NCBI GenBank assembly: GCA_002492725.1
Contig: DLAF01000002.1
Coordinates: 1 to 61,394, forward strand
Source: Lachnospiraceae bacterium UBA7054
GTDB taxonomy: Bacteria; Bacillota; Clostridia; Lachnospirales; Lachnospiraceae
DNA: 61,394 nt
Direction of reading: 5' to 3'
Shown here: in pieces, positions 40,573-49,796 of the stretch
Layout: the number at the start of each line of letters is the position of its first letter
How positions within the stretch are numbered: position 1 is the first letter of the stretch
Translations under genes and position numbers: made by a program
The notes under the pieces: model-generated
The model's database searches: none
The model's input: the letters and a program-made list of their open reading frames with translations, nothing else
Told to the model about the DNA's origin: nothing

Positions 40573-43122
40573 ATGAACAAATTGATTTTAGACGGTGACA
40601 ACTGGCGGATGCGGATCGTGGGAGAGGCGGACGTCTACGGCGTGAACGGGAAGAAGCTTCCCGCAAAAATCCCCGGCTCTGTCTATGGAAATCTTCTGGA
40701 GCAGGGGCTTATGCCCGATCCCTATGACAGGATGAATGAGCTTACCGCACTGCCCCTGATGGAGAATGATTTTGTCTTTGAGACGGATTTTATATTGACG
40801 CAGGAGCAGCTTGCGGGAGATTTCCTGACGCTGCGTTTTGAAGGAATCGATACCCTGGCAAAAGTCTACCTTAATGGGAGACTTTTGGGCTGCGCCGATA
40901 ACATGCACAGGATCTGGGAGTTTTCCATCGAGGCTGCGGCGCGAGTGGGAGAAAATGCCCTTCGGGTGGAGATTGCTTCGCCTACCCGATTTATTGAGGA
41001 GGAAAACCAAAAGATCTTTACGGGTGGCTCCACGGATGCCATGCGCGGCTTCCCCCATCTGCGCAAAGCGCACTGCATGTTTGGCTGGGATTGGGGGCCG
41101 AGGCTTCCTGACGCGGGGATCTTCCGGGAGGTGTCGGTTTTATATGGGAAGAAGGCGAGAATTGAACAGGTTTACATAACGCAAAACTGGAATACAGCAG
41201 AACAAACCGCGAATCCGGAAACAGCTGCGAAGAACGGAGTGATTTCGGCATCGGCGGAAATGGTTGACATAACTTTTACTATTACCTGTAGTTTATTTGG
41301 GGACACGGACGATTACGGGGACGGACACGAATTGCGCACAGCACTTTACGATCCGGATGGCATGCCGATCGCAGAGAAGTCTTCAAAGAGCGGTGCGGAC
41401 GGCTGGGATACCATCACGGTACACGATCCGAAGCGTTGGTGGCCTAACGGTTTCGGGGAGCAGCCACTTTACCGTGCGGAGGTGACGCTTCTGGATGAGC
41501 ATGGTGATGTCCTGGATCAGTGGAGCCGCCGTATCGGGCTGCGTACGCTGACAGTGAACAGGGACAAGGACGAGTGGGGGGAGTGCTTTGCCCACGAAGT
41601 CAACGGCGTAAAGATCTTTGCTATGGGAGCGGACTACATTCCCGAAGATAATATTTTTTCCAGAATTACACCGGAGCGCACAAGACGCCTTTTGGAGGAC
41701 GCGGCAGCAGCGCACTACAACTGCATTCGTGTGTGGGGCGGCGGCTATTACCCGGACGACTGGTTTTTTGATATCTGTGATGAACTGGGGCTGATTGTGT
41801 GGCAGGATTTTATGTTTGCCTGCGCTTCCTACGAGCTGGATGATGATTTCGAGCGCAATATCAGCGCAGAGATTCGCGATAATGTGCGCCGAATCCGCCA
41901 CCACGCCTGCCTGGGGCTGTGGTGCGGCAATAACGAGATGGAGACCCAGACCTTGGACGGGGCGTGGCAGCCTTCCGTTAAACAGAAGTGTGATTATATC
42001 AAGATTTTTGAATATATCATTCCCAAAATTCTTGAAGAGGAAGATCCGGTCACCTTTTACTGGCCGTCTTCGCCTTCGTCGGGCGGAAACTATGATGATC
42101 CGTGGAACGAGAACAGAGGGGATACCCACTATTGGGCGGTGTGGCACGGCAACAAACCCTTTACGGACTATCGGAATTATTATTTCCGCTATATGTCCGA
42201 GTTCGGGTTCCAGTCCTTCCCCTGCTTAAAGACGGTGGAGAGTTTTACGGCGCCGGAGGATCGCAATATTTTCTCCCGCGTGATGGAGATGCACCAGCGG
42301 AACGTGGCGGCAAACGGCAAGATCATGACATATCTTTCCGCGACCTATCTTTACCCGACGGACTTTACGATGCTTTTGTACGCATCGCAGCTTTTGCAGG
42401 CGGACGCGATTCGCTACGGCATTGAACATTTCCGCAGGCATAGGGGCAGATGTATGGGCGCGGTGGTATGGCAGTTAAACGATATCTGGCCGGTGGCTTC
42501 CTGGGCGAGCATCGACTGTTTCGGCAGATGGAAGGCTTTGCACTATGTGGAAAAGAGAGCCTTTGCGCCCGTGATGATCTCCTGTGAGGAGGTGGGCGAG
42601 TTATCTGAGAGACCCTTCTGCGTTGCCCAGCCTGCGCCGATTGAAAAGTCCGCGAGACTGCATGTGGCGAATGAGACGATGAAACAGGTAAATGGTACGG
42701 TGAGGTGGAGCCTGAGAAAGGCGGACGGCGAAACGCTTTTGGAAGGAGTGCAGAGTATTTGTGTGGAGTCGCTGTCGGGTTTCTGGCTCGAGAAATTGGA
42801 TTTTTCGGATTATGACGAATTAGAAGTTTACATAAGTTATTCCTTTGAAAAGGATGGAGAAATCGTATCGGAGGGCAGCAGCCTGTTTACCGCACCCAAA
42901 CATTTTCGCTTTCAGGATCCGAAACTGACATGGCGCAGGGAGGGTAATACCCTGTTTATCCATGCAAAGGCTTATGCAAAGAGCGTGGAGATCGAAGGCA
43001 TTGACGGAGATGTAAAGTTTTCCGATAACTTCTTTGATATGAATCCCGGTGAGAAGCGGGTGGAAATCATAGCGGGAAAAGCCACGGACTTTACTTTAAA
43101 GTCGGTGTACCAGATCCGATGA
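40573..43122 (+). CDS. GH2-family beta-mannosidase (849 aa)
   Basis: Hydrolyses terminal beta-mannosides (mannan or N-glycan fragments). The N-terminal sugar-binding jelly roll (IPGSVYGNLLEQGLMPDPY, NDFVFETDF) and MFGWDWGPRLPDAGIFR are typical of GH2 mannosidases. The acid/base Glu455 (WCGNNEM) and nucleophile Glu543 (MSEFGFQSFP) are present. No signal peptide, so it acts in the cytosol on imported oligosaccharides. The domain after the jelly roll contains an apparent extra segment between residues ~200 and 234 bounded by two copies of the window's repeated word (41170 and 41263). GAGAGGAAAACTGAG precedes the ATG; the stop overlaps the next start (ATGA). Confidence 0.93.
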   Translation: MNKLILDGDNWRMRIVGEADVYGVNGKKLPAKIPGSVYGNLLEQGLMPDPYDRMNELTALPLMENDFVFETDFILTQEQLAGDFLTLRFEGIDTLAKVYLNGRLLGCADNMHRIWEFSIEAAARVGENALRVEIASPTRFIEEENQKIFTGGSTDAMRGFPHLRKAHCMFGWDWGPRLPDAGIFREVSVLYGKKARIEQVYITQNWNTAEQTANPETAAKNGVISASAEMVDITFTITCSLFGDTDDYGDGHELRTALYDPDGMPIAEKSSKSGADGWDTITVHDPKRWWPNGFGEQPLYRAEVTLLDEHGDVLDQWSRRIGLRTLTVNRDKDEWGECFAHEVNGVKIFAMGADYIPEDNIFSRITPERTRRLLEDAAAAHYNCIRVWGGGYYPDDWFFDICDELGLIVWQDFMFACASYELDDDFERNISAEIRDNVRRIRHHACLGLWCGNNEMETQTLDGAWQPSVKQKCDYIKIFEYIIPKILEEEDPVTFYWPSSPSSGGNYDDPWNENRGDTHYWAVWHGNKPFTDYRNYYFRYMSEFGFQSFPCLKTVESFTAPEDRNIFSRVMEMHQRNVAANGKIMTYLSATYLYPTDFTMLLYASQLLQADAIRYGIEHFRRHRGRCMGAVVWQLNDIWPVASWASIDCFGRWKALHYVEKRAFAPVMISCEEVGELSERPFCVAQPAPIEKSARLHVANETMKQVNGTVRWSLRKADGETLLEGVQSICVESLSGFWLEKLDFSDYDELEVYISYSFEKDGEIVSEGSSLFTAPKHFRFQDPKLTWRREGNTLFIHAKAYAKSVEIEGIDGDVKFSDNFFDMNPGEKRVEIIAGKATDFTLKSVYQIR

Positions 43123-44093
43123 ACCTTCATACAAGCCCCTGCAATCTCTGTCCGCGGGAGTGCGGAGCGGACAGGGATGCGGGAGAGAAGGGGTACTGTC
43201 GGGCAGACAGCAGTATTTATGTGGCGCGTGCGGCGCTGCACTACTGGGAGGAACCTTGTATTTCGGGGAAGGGCGGTTCGGGAACGGTGTTTTTTTCGGG
43301 CTGTAATCTGCGCTGTGTTTACTGCCAGAATCACGAGATCGCATTGGGAGGAGCGGGAAAGCCGGTCACTGTAGAGCGCCTTGCGGAGATTTTTCTGGAA
43401 TTGCAGGACAAGGGAGCGGAGAATATCAATCTGGTCACGCCCGATCACTATGTGACTGCCGTGGCGAAGGCGGTACGGCAGGCGAAGGAGCAGGGCCTTT
43501 TTCTTCCCATCGTATATAACGGAAGCGGTTATGAGAAGCCCGAGGCGATCAGGAGTCTGGCGGGGATTGTGGACGTTTTTCTGACGGACTTTAAGTATAT
43601 GGATGCGTCGCTTGCGGAAAAGTTTTCTCACGCGCCGGACTATCCGGAGCGAGCAAAGCGGGCGCTACACGAAATGGTTTACATAATTCAAAATAGGCCT
43701 TCCGACATGGACGCACCCGGGCAGACGGTTGACATAACATCGGATTTCAAGCACCCGGCCCTCTGCTTTGACGATAACGGCATACTGCGCCGCGGCGTGA
43801 TCGTCAGGCACCTTCTTTTGCCGGGACACAAGAAAAACGCGAAAGATGTGATCCGCTATGTACACGAAACCTACGGTGAAAGCGTGATCTTAAGTATTAT
43901 GAACCAATATACGCCCGTTTGCGGCATTGCGGAGCGGACGGACTGTAAAGAATTGTATCGGAAGGTCACGAGGAGGGAGTATGAGGCGGTGGTGGAATAT
44001 GCCATCGGACTTGGCGTGAAAAATGCTCTGATTCAGGAGGGCGATACCGCGAAGGAGAGCTTTGTGCCTGCCTTTGACGGGGAGGGCGTGTGA
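43119..44093 (+). CDS. Radical SAM protein, PflA-like (COG1313 type) (324 aa)
   Basis: The radical SAM cluster motif CNLRCVYC gives Cys62, Cys66 and Cys69; an additional N-terminal Cys set (CNLCPRECGADRDAGEKGYC) is characteristic of this PflA-related group of unknown substrate. VRHLLLPGHKK and MNQYTPVC are family-conserved. Between ALHEM and FDDNG it carries about 20 extra residues compared with what I expect, exactly bounded by GTTTACATAA (43677) and GTTGACATAAC (43728). It starts within the stop of the mannosidase gene (ATGA), so translation is coupled. Confidence 0.85.
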   Translation: MNLHTSPCNLCPRECGADRDAGEKGYCRADSSIYVARAALHYWEEPCISGKGGSGTVFFSGCNLRCVYCQNHEIALGGAGKPVTVERLAEIFLELQDKGAENINLVTPDHYVTAVAKAVRQAKEQGLFLPIVYNGSGYEKPEAIRSLAGIVDVFLTDFKYMDASLAEKFSHAPDYPERAKRALHEMVYIIQNRPSDMDAPGQTVDITSDFKHPALCFDDNGILRRGVIVRHLLLPGHKKNAKDVIRYVHETYGESVILSIMNQYTPVCGIAERTDCKELYRKVTRREYEAVVEYAIGLGVKNALIQEGDTAKESFVPAFDGEGV

Positions 44094-44127
44094 GTGCGGA
44101 GTAAGTGCCGCATTTTTTAGAAAGCAG

Positions 44128-44168
44128 GAAAGCCCCGCCTGGCCAATTGCGGCAGCGGGGCTTTCCAA
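44128..44168. terminator. Strong symmetric hairpin after the radical SAM gene
   Basis: GGAAAGCCCCGC pairs perfectly with GCGGGGCTTTCC (12 bp) across a 16-base loop. No long U-tract on either side (AAATAG follows), so it may act as a bidirectional or factor-assisted terminator. The rest of 44094-44372 holds only a TATACT box (44279-44284), likely for the SEC-C gene. Confidence 0.6.
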
Positions 44169-44372
44169 ATAGGGGAGGATAAGTATTTCTTTATCTTTCG
44201 CTTAGTAACATTGTTGCCCGTTTTTTGGGACTTATACATGCAAAGAGAAATAAATTTTACTTTTTTCGAAAAATGTTATATACTGAATGAAAATGCGGCG
44301 GCGCATGGACAGGTTTTGAGACTGTCTGACGCAGGCGCTGCCCGAAATACAGGATAAAGGTGGTACGGTACG

Positions 44373-44879
44373 ATGGCATTATTACAGCAGTGGCGCGATA
44401 TGGCGTATTCGGAGACGGCGAATAAGGGAGATCTGCAGAGACTCTGGTCTGCCTATTTCCAGAAAGAAAAGGAAATCTATGCACAGCTTTTAAAGACCCC
44501 CGATAAGGCGGTGAAGGGTACGGTCAAAGAACTGGCGGATAAATTCGAAGTGGACATTATGACCATGACGGGCTTCTTGGACGGTATCAATGACAGCTTA
44601 AAGAAGGAAAACCCCATCGAGGAGATGGAGGAGGACACCAAGGTCAGCCTTGCTTTTGACAAAGAACTGCTCTACAAGAATATGGTAGCGGCAGGCGCGG
44701 ACTGGCTTTATAATCTGGAAGAGTGGAACGATATCTTCGATGAGGACAAGAGAAAGGCTCTCTACAGGGAACAGAAGGAGTCTACCACCGTGCACAAGGC
44801 TCCCAAGGTCTACCCCAACGATCCCTGTCCCTGCGGCAGTGGTAAGAAGTATAAAAAGTGCTGCGGGAAGAATGCGTAA
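44373..44879 (+). CDS. SEC-C metal-binding protein (168 aa)
   Basis: An all-helical body of ~145 residues is followed by a C-terminal SEC-C zinc motif (NDPCPCGSGKKYKKCCG, C-x-C-x8-CC), like the tail of SecA. Proteins of this shape are common in Clostridia but uncharacterised; a role in handling nascent or exported proteins is possible. AAGGTGG precedes ATG 44373. It stands alone between a hairpin and a T-box leader. Confidence 0.8.
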   Translation: MALLQQWRDMAYSETANKGDLQRLWSAYFQKEKEIYAQLLKTPDKAVKGTVKELADKFEVDIMTMTGFLDGINDSLKKENPIEEMEEDTKVSLAFDKELLYKNMVAAGADWLYNLEEWNDIFDEDKRKALYREQKESTTVHKAPKVYPNDPCPCGSGKKYKKCCGKNA

Positions 44880-44937
44880 TTTGTTCTTTACATTTTGCAT
44901 GATTCGGCTTAAAATAGGAATATCATTGATAAGATAA

Positions 44938-45195
44938 CACGATGACGAGAAGAGTAGGATGCGAAACGTAGCAGAGAGAAGCGCCACGAGCTGAAAGCGC
45001 TTTTGCGGGAAACATTTGAAGACCGACTCCGAGTGGCCCCAATACGGCCCGCTGACTTACGTTACAGTCGAATGAGTGGTTTCGGTAAGCCGTTCTCAAT
45101 TTCTTTCAGATGGAGAATGCACGAAACAAGAGAGGTGGAACCGCGTAAACATACGTCCTCTGCACAGTCTGCTTGACCGTGCAGGGGACTTTCCT
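44938..45195 (+). promoter_or_regulatory. T-box riboswitch (threonyl) with terminator
   Basis: The antiterminator T-box sequence AGGTGGAACCGCG is at 45133-45145. Stem I elements AGAGTAGGATGCG (~44950) and AGAGAAGCG lie upstream. The terminator stem GTCCTCTGCAC (45155-45165) pairs with GTGCAGGGGAC (45179-45189), then TTT. A candidate specifier is ACC (Thr) within GAAGACCGAC (45018-45027). Uncharged tRNA-Thr would prevent termination and raise expression of the small membrane protein and thrS downstream. Confidence 0.88.
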
Positions 45196-45230
45196 GTTGT
45201 ACGTGCAAGACGAAAAAAGGAGGGAGCGCT

Positions 45231-45497
45231 ATGAAAGCGATTGAAATGAAAGAAAGGGCAGTGGAATTAAAAGGGAAAACGGCGGATCTTATGAGAGGCG
45301 ACGTAACACTCACCGGCTTGGATTTTTTCCTGATTGGGGCGATCTGCCTGCTCGCGGGAATCTGTATCGGTTTTTTGACTGCGCCGCTGACGCGTGGTAT
45401 TGAGCTTGCTATAGGCAGCAATAACGGCAATAATAATACGGGAAACGGCTGCCATAACGGCAGTGAGAATGGCAACAGCGACAGTCATAATTGTTGA
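45231..45497 (+). CDS. Small membrane protein with Asn/Gly/His/Cys-rich tail (88 aa)
   Basis: A helical charged N-terminus (~1-28), one hydrophobic segment (FFLIGAICLLAGICIGFLT, ~32-50) and a low-complexity tail rich in Asn, Gly, Ser, His and Cys (GNNNTGNGCHNGSENG). AGGAGGGAGCG precedes the ATG. It lies between the threonine T-box and thrS with no terminator in between, so its expression should rise on threonine starvation. No family recognised; the tail could bind metal. Confidence 0.7.
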   Translation: MKAIEMKERAVELKGKTADLMRGDVTLTGLDFFLIGAICLLAGICIGFLTAPLTRGIELAIGSNNGNNNTGNGCHNGSENGNSDSHNC

Positions 45498-45536
45498 GGA
45501 ACTTTGGTATAAAATGCTTCGTATAGGAGGAAAAGA

Positions 45537-47510
45537 GTGAAAATGAAAATTACATTGAAAGACGGTTCATCAAAAGAATATGCGCAGGCGATGAGCATTT
45601 ACGACATTGCCATGGACATTTCCGAAGGGCTCGCACGCGCGGCCTGTGCCGGAGAAGTGGACGGTAAGGTGGAGGATCTGCGAACGGTGATTGACAGAGA
45701 CTGCAGCCTGAATATTTTGACGGCTAATGACAAAGAAGGACTTAGAGTGGTCAGACATACGGCATCGCATGTGCTGGCGGAGGCAGTCAAGCGTCTCTTC
45801 CCGGAGGCGAAAGTGACCATCGGGCCTGCGATTGACGAAGGTTTCTATTATGATTTTGATGCCGCGCCTTTTTCCAGGGAAGATCTTGACAAACTGGAAG
45901 CGGAGATGAAGAAAATCATCAAGGAGGGGCATGAGCTGGAACGGTTTACCCTCCCAAGAGAAGATGCAATCAAGTATATGGAAGAGCGGAACGAGCCTTA
46001 TAAGGTAGAGTTGATCCGCGATCTGCCGGAAGATGCGCAGATTTCCTTTTATGATCAGGGTGGTTTTGTGGATTTGTGTGCAGGCCCGCACCTGATGAGC
46101 ACGAAAAATATCAAAGCCTTCAAGTTGATCTCCTCCTCGATGGCTTACTGGCGGGGAGATTCCAACAGGGCGCAGTTACAGCGTATCTACGGCACCGCCT
46201 TTCAGAAAAAGGAGGAGCTTTCCGCGTATCTGGAGCATCTGGAAGATATCAAGCGCCGCGACCATAACAAGCTGGGGCGCGAGATGGAGCTTTTCACCAC
46301 GGTGGACGTGATCGGACAGGGTTTGCCGTTACTTTTGCCAAAGGGCACGAAGATGGTGATGAAGCTGCAGCGCTGGATCGAGGATCTGGAAGATAAGGAG
46401 TGGGGCTATGTGAGGACAAAGACCCCGCTGATGGCAAAGAGCGATTTATATAAAATGTCCGGACATTGGGATCATTACAAGGAAGGCATGTTTGTGCTGG
46501 GAGATGAGGAGACGGATAAAGAGGTATTTGCCCTGCGTCCCATGACCTGTCCGTTCCAGTATTACTGCTACAAAAATACCCAGCACTCCTACCGGGATTT
46601 GCCGCTGCGTTACGGCGAGACGTCCACACTTTTTCGGAATGAGGACTCCGGCGAGATGCACGGACTGACACGTGTGCGCCAGTTTACCATTTCCGAGGGA
46701 CATTTGATCATGAGACCGGATCAGATGGTGGAGGAATTTAAGGGCTGTATCGCCCTGGCAAAATATGTTATGTCAACCTTGGGGCTGCTGGAAGATGTGA
46801 CCTGGCATCTGTCCAAGTGGGATCCGGAGAACCCGGAGAAATATATCGGTGAGCCGGAAGTCTGGAACGAGACGGAAGAGCACATTCGCAATATTTTGAT
46901 CGAGCTGGAGCTTCCTTTTACGGAAGATGTGGGCGAGGCGGCTTTCTACGGGCCGAAGGTGGATATCAATGCGAAGAATGTGTACGGCAAAGAGGACACC
47001 ATGATTACCATTCAGTGGGATGCTCTTCTGGCGGAGCAGTTTGATATGTATTATATCGACCAGAACGGCGACAAGGTGCGCCCCGGCATTATTCACAGAA
47101 CGTCTCTTGGCTGCTACGAGAGAACACTGGCGTGGCTGATCGAAAAGTATGCGGGCAAGTTCCCGACCTGGCTGTGCCCCGAACAGGTGCGCGTGCTCAC
47201 AATCTCTGAGAAGTACGACGATTATGCGGAGGAAATCAGAAAAGAGCTTGCGAGAAATGATATCGACGTGACGGTTGACAACCGCTCCGAGAAGATTGGC
47301 TTTAAGATTCGCGAGGCGAGACTGGCCAAGGTGCCTTATATGCTCGTCGTGGGTGCGCAGGAAGCGGAGGATAAGACTGTTTCCGTCAGAAGCCGCTATG
47401 CGGGCGACGAGGGCGTGAAGCCTTTGCAGGAGTTCATTGACCAGATTTCTAAGGAAATTCGCACGAAGGAGATCAGGCAGGAACTTGTGCAGGAGGAGAA
47501 CAGGCAGTAA
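45537..47510 (+). CDS. thrS: Threonyl-tRNA synthetase ThrS (657 aa)
   Basis: Class II synthetase. The N-terminal TGS domain (1-65) is followed by the editing domain with HTASHVLAEAVK and the C-A-G-P-H segment (VDLCAGPHL). Catalytic motif 2 (RYGETSTLFRNEDSGEMHGLTRVR; core FRNEDSGEMHG) and motif 3 (HRTSLGCYERTLA) are present, then the anticodon-binding domain. Length normal. The start is GTG 45537, six bases after AGGAGG; ATG 45543 is less well spaced. It is controlled by the upstream T-box. Confidence 0.97.
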   Translation: MKMKITLKDGSSKEYAQAMSIYDIAMDISEGLARAACAGEVDGKVEDLRTVIDRDCSLNILTANDKEGLRVVRHTASHVLAEAVKRLFPEAKVTIGPAIDEGFYYDFDAAPFSREDLDKLEAEMKKIIKEGHELERFTLPREDAIKYMEERNEPYKVELIRDLPEDAQISFYDQGGFVDLCAGPHLMSTKNIKAFKLISSSMAYWRGDSNRAQLQRIYGTAFQKKEELSAYLEHLEDIKRRDHNKLGREMELFTTVDVIGQGLPLLLPKGTKMVMKLQRWIEDLEDKEWGYVRTKTPLMAKSDLYKMSGHWDHYKEGMFVLGDEETDKEVFALRPMTCPFQYYCYKNTQHSYRDLPLRYGETSTLFRNEDSGEMHGLTRVRQFTISEGHLIMRPDQMVEEFKGCIALAKYVMSTLGLLEDVTWHLSKWDPENPEKYIGEPEVWNETEEHIRNILIELELPFTEDVGEAAFYGPKVDINAKNVYGKEDTMITIQWDALLAEQFDMYYIDQNGDKVRPGIIHRTSLGCYERTLAWLIEKYAGKFPTWLCPEQVRVLTISEKYDDYAEEIRKELARNDIDVTVDNRSEKIGFKIREARLAKVPYMLVVGAQEAEDKTVSVRSRYAGDEGVKPLQEFIDQISKEIRTKEIRQELVQEENRQ

Positions 47511-47528
47511 CAAGATAAAGGAAGCGAT

Positions 47529-49235
47529 ATGGAAAAGAAAGCAAAGTATTCGGGCAGAGATATCGCAGGATTTATTCTGCTTGGAGCAAGCCTTATTATG
47601 CTGGGCAGGAGTATGATGCTGTGCTTTAGCAATGACATCTGGTACGACGAGCTGTTTACCGTGGGGATGGTTGAACATTCCTACGGTGAGCTGGTCCGTT
47701 TTACGGCGGCGGACGTGCATCCGCCGCTGTATTATTGTATTGTCAAGTTGTTTGTAGACTTATGTAAACTAGTGGTACCGAAAGCGGGAACGGTCATTCC
47801 GGCAAAGATTGTGTCGGTGCTGCCGTATGTTATCCTGTTATGTTATGCGGTTACCTTTTTGCGGAAGCGGTTTGGCCTGTTTGTGGGTGGGATGTTTTTG
47901 TTTTGTGTGACGGCCATGCCGCAGCTTCCCGCCTATACCGTGGAGGTGCGGATGTACGGCTGGGCGATGCTTTTTGTGACGGCGGCTTTTCTGCACGGTT
48001 ATGCACTCATGGACAGTTATGTAAACTTAAAAACTGCCTCGACGGATCAGAAAGTCGGACGGCAGAAAAGGATGCGCTGTCTCCACGGTGCGGCGTTTAT
48101 GGTATACGGGCTGGCGGCAGCCTATACGCAGTATTTTGCCTGTGTGGCGGTGGTGATGGTCTATCTTTGGCTATTCCTTGCATTCCTTTTTCGGGACAGG
48201 CGGCGGATCAAAGAGTGGCTTATTTATGTGGCGGTGTCCGTGGCCTGTTATGTGCCGTGGCTCTTTGCGCTGGCGGGGCAGCTTAACGCGGTCAGCGAAA
48301 ATTACTGGATTTTGCCGTTGACCTGGCGGTCTTTGGGTGGGTGTGTGAAATTTCTGATGAAGCCTGCTTTTTCGGATGACAGGGTGAATACGGTTTTGGC
48401 GGTGGTTTTGTTTATTTCCTGCCTTGGATCGTGGTGTCGATGGCTGTCGAAACTATGCCATAGCAGGAGAGTTTTGAAGAAAAGTGACGAAAGCCAAACG
48501 GCGTTACCAAGAATGGATACAGTTGAGGCAGAAGAACGGTTTTGGCTTGCCACGGCAGGGATCGGGGTACTGGCGGGGCTGGTGGCATTTGGATTTGCGG
48601 CTTCGTTTTTGATTCGTCCGATTTTTGTATACCGTTATATGATACCTGCGCTGGGATGTTTCTGGCTGGGATTTGCTTTGTGCCTGAATGAAATGTTATG
48701 TAAACTAGAGACTGCGGCGCGCGCGGACGATGGGATTGGGAGAGAAACGATTTTCCATGCGGCCGGAATTTTCATCACGATTCTTGTTGTCGTCATCGGT
48801 CTGCGAGATTACCGGGCCTTTCTGGGCGAAGAGGAATACAAGATACGGCTGATGGCGGAGACGGAAACAGCGCTTGCCATGATCGGCCCGCAGGACAGCG
48901 TTCTTTACAACTTCGATCAGGTGCAGGCGGTGACGGGCTATTATCTGCCCGCGACGACGGAACGTTTTTTGTGGCAGGCGGAAGGGGAAAAGCTGATTCA
49001 GGAGATTACTTCGCCCTGCGGCACGGCTGCGGATGTCGGGGAGATCCGGGAAATGATTGGGAAGAAGCAGGAAAAACAATCGCTTGCAGGGGATGACAAA
49101 AGTGTCTGGTTTATCGGCAGTTTTAACAGCCGGGAGGACATTGTGCAAGACTGGCGTAAGGCGGGACTTGAGGTGGAGGAGAAGGGAAGTTTTTTGCTGG
49201 AGCGATACTGGTTTAATCTGTATAAAATTTCATAG
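47529..49235 (+). CDS. GT-C type membrane glycosyltransferase, PMT/GT39-like (568 aa)
   Basis: About ten membrane spans. The first periplasmic loop has the GT-C acidic motif WYDELFTVGMVEHS (residues ~38-51) and VHPPLYYCIVKLF, both typical of the PMT/ArnT-like superfamily using polyprenyl-phosphate sugars. The C-terminal ~120 residues are a soluble outer domain. It begins 18 bases after thrS, so it may be co-transcribed under the T-box. Three copies of the repeated word (47760, 48017, 48696) lie in loops that look longer than usual. Sugar and acceptor unknown. Confidence 0.8.
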   Translation: MEKKAKYSGRDIAGFILLGASLIMLGRSMMLCFSNDIWYDELFTVGMVEHSYGELVRFTAADVHPPLYYCIVKLFVDLCKLVVPKAGTVIPAKIVSVLPYVILLCYAVTFLRKRFGLFVGGMFLFCVTAMPQLPAYTVEVRMYGWAMLFVTAAFLHGYALMDSYVNLKTASTDQKVGRQKRMRCLHGAAFMVYGLAAAYTQYFACVAVVMVYLWLFLAFLFRDRRRIKEWLIYVAVSVACYVPWLFALAGQLNAVSENYWILPLTWRSLGGCVKFLMKPAFSDDRVNTVLAVVLFISCLGSWCRWLSKLCHSRRVLKKSDESQTALPRMDTVEAEERFWLATAGIGVLAGLVAFGFAASFLIRPIFVYRYMIPALGCFWLGFALCLNEMLCKLETAARADDGIGRETIFHAAGIFITILVVVIGLRDYRAFLGEEEYKIRLMAETETALAMIGPQDSVLYNFDQVQAVTGYYLPATTERFLWQAEGEKLIQEITSPCGTAADVGEIREMIGKKQEKQSLAGDDKSVWFIGSFNSREDIVQDWRKAGLEVEEKGSFLLERYWFNLYKIS

Positions 49236-49289
49236 ATCCGACCATACTACCTGATAATCATTCATTTAGTATAGGAGGTATAGTCAGGT

Positions 49290-49604
49290 ATGGCGGAATT
49301 AAAATGTGGTGTGGAGAATTGTAGTTACAATCAGGAGAATTATTGCTGTAAGGGCGATATCATGGTGGGAGGCACGCATGCCTGCGATTGCGATGGCACT
49401 TGCTGTGAAAGCTTTTCCCAGAGGCGTGACGACGCTTATGTGAGTTCGCTTGCGCATCCCTGCCGCACGATCAGTATTGACTGTGAGGCGGAGAAGTGCG
49501 TGTACAATTCGAATTACAAGTGCCATGCGGAACATGTGGATATCAGGGGCTGCGGCGCCTGTGACTGCAGACAGACACAGTGTGCCACCTTTCGGGAGGC
49601 ATAA
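49290..49604 (+). CDS. Double DUF1540 cysteine-rich protein (104 aa)
   Basis: Two DUF1540 units of ~40 residues: C-x4-C-x6-C-C at the start (KCGVENCSYNQENYCC) and a second (DCEAEKCVYNSNYKC) after a linker, each ending in a CDC..C pattern. These small proteins of Firmicutes are presumed metal binders; function unknown. GGAGGTATAGTCAGGT precedes ATG 49290. It is monocistronic. Confidence 0.88.
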   Translation: MAELKCGVENCSYNQENYCCKGDIMVGGTHACDCDGTCCESFSQRRDDAYVSSLAHPCRTISIDCEAEKCVYNSNYKCHAEHVDIRGCGACDCRQTQCATFREA

Positions 49605-49673
49605 AACGGCGGCAGATAACGAACGGTTTGACGGCAGTTTTGGTACAGCCCCGTCCGAGCGGCGAATATGACG

Positions 49674-49702
49674 TTGCCAGTTTTGCAATTTTATATTACA
49701 AT
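49674..49702 (+). promoter_or_regulatory. Promoter of the lipoprotein gene
   Basis: TTGCCA (49674-49679) and TACAAT (49697-49702) with a 17-base spacer. The ~90-base leader that follows holds a short hairpin (GCAGGCC/GGCTTGC). Confidence 0.6.
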
Positions 49703-49796
49703 GATACTGTTGGGCGCAGGCCGTTTGGCTTGCGTCCTGTGGTTTGAGTGATTTGTTGGAATATTGTGGGATTGTTCTGAATAGAAAGGTAAATGG

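Noticed and set aside
46767..46777. Insertion in thrS at the GTTATGTCAAC word
   Set aside because: The protein around it aligns with normal ThrS sequence and no partner word lies nearby.
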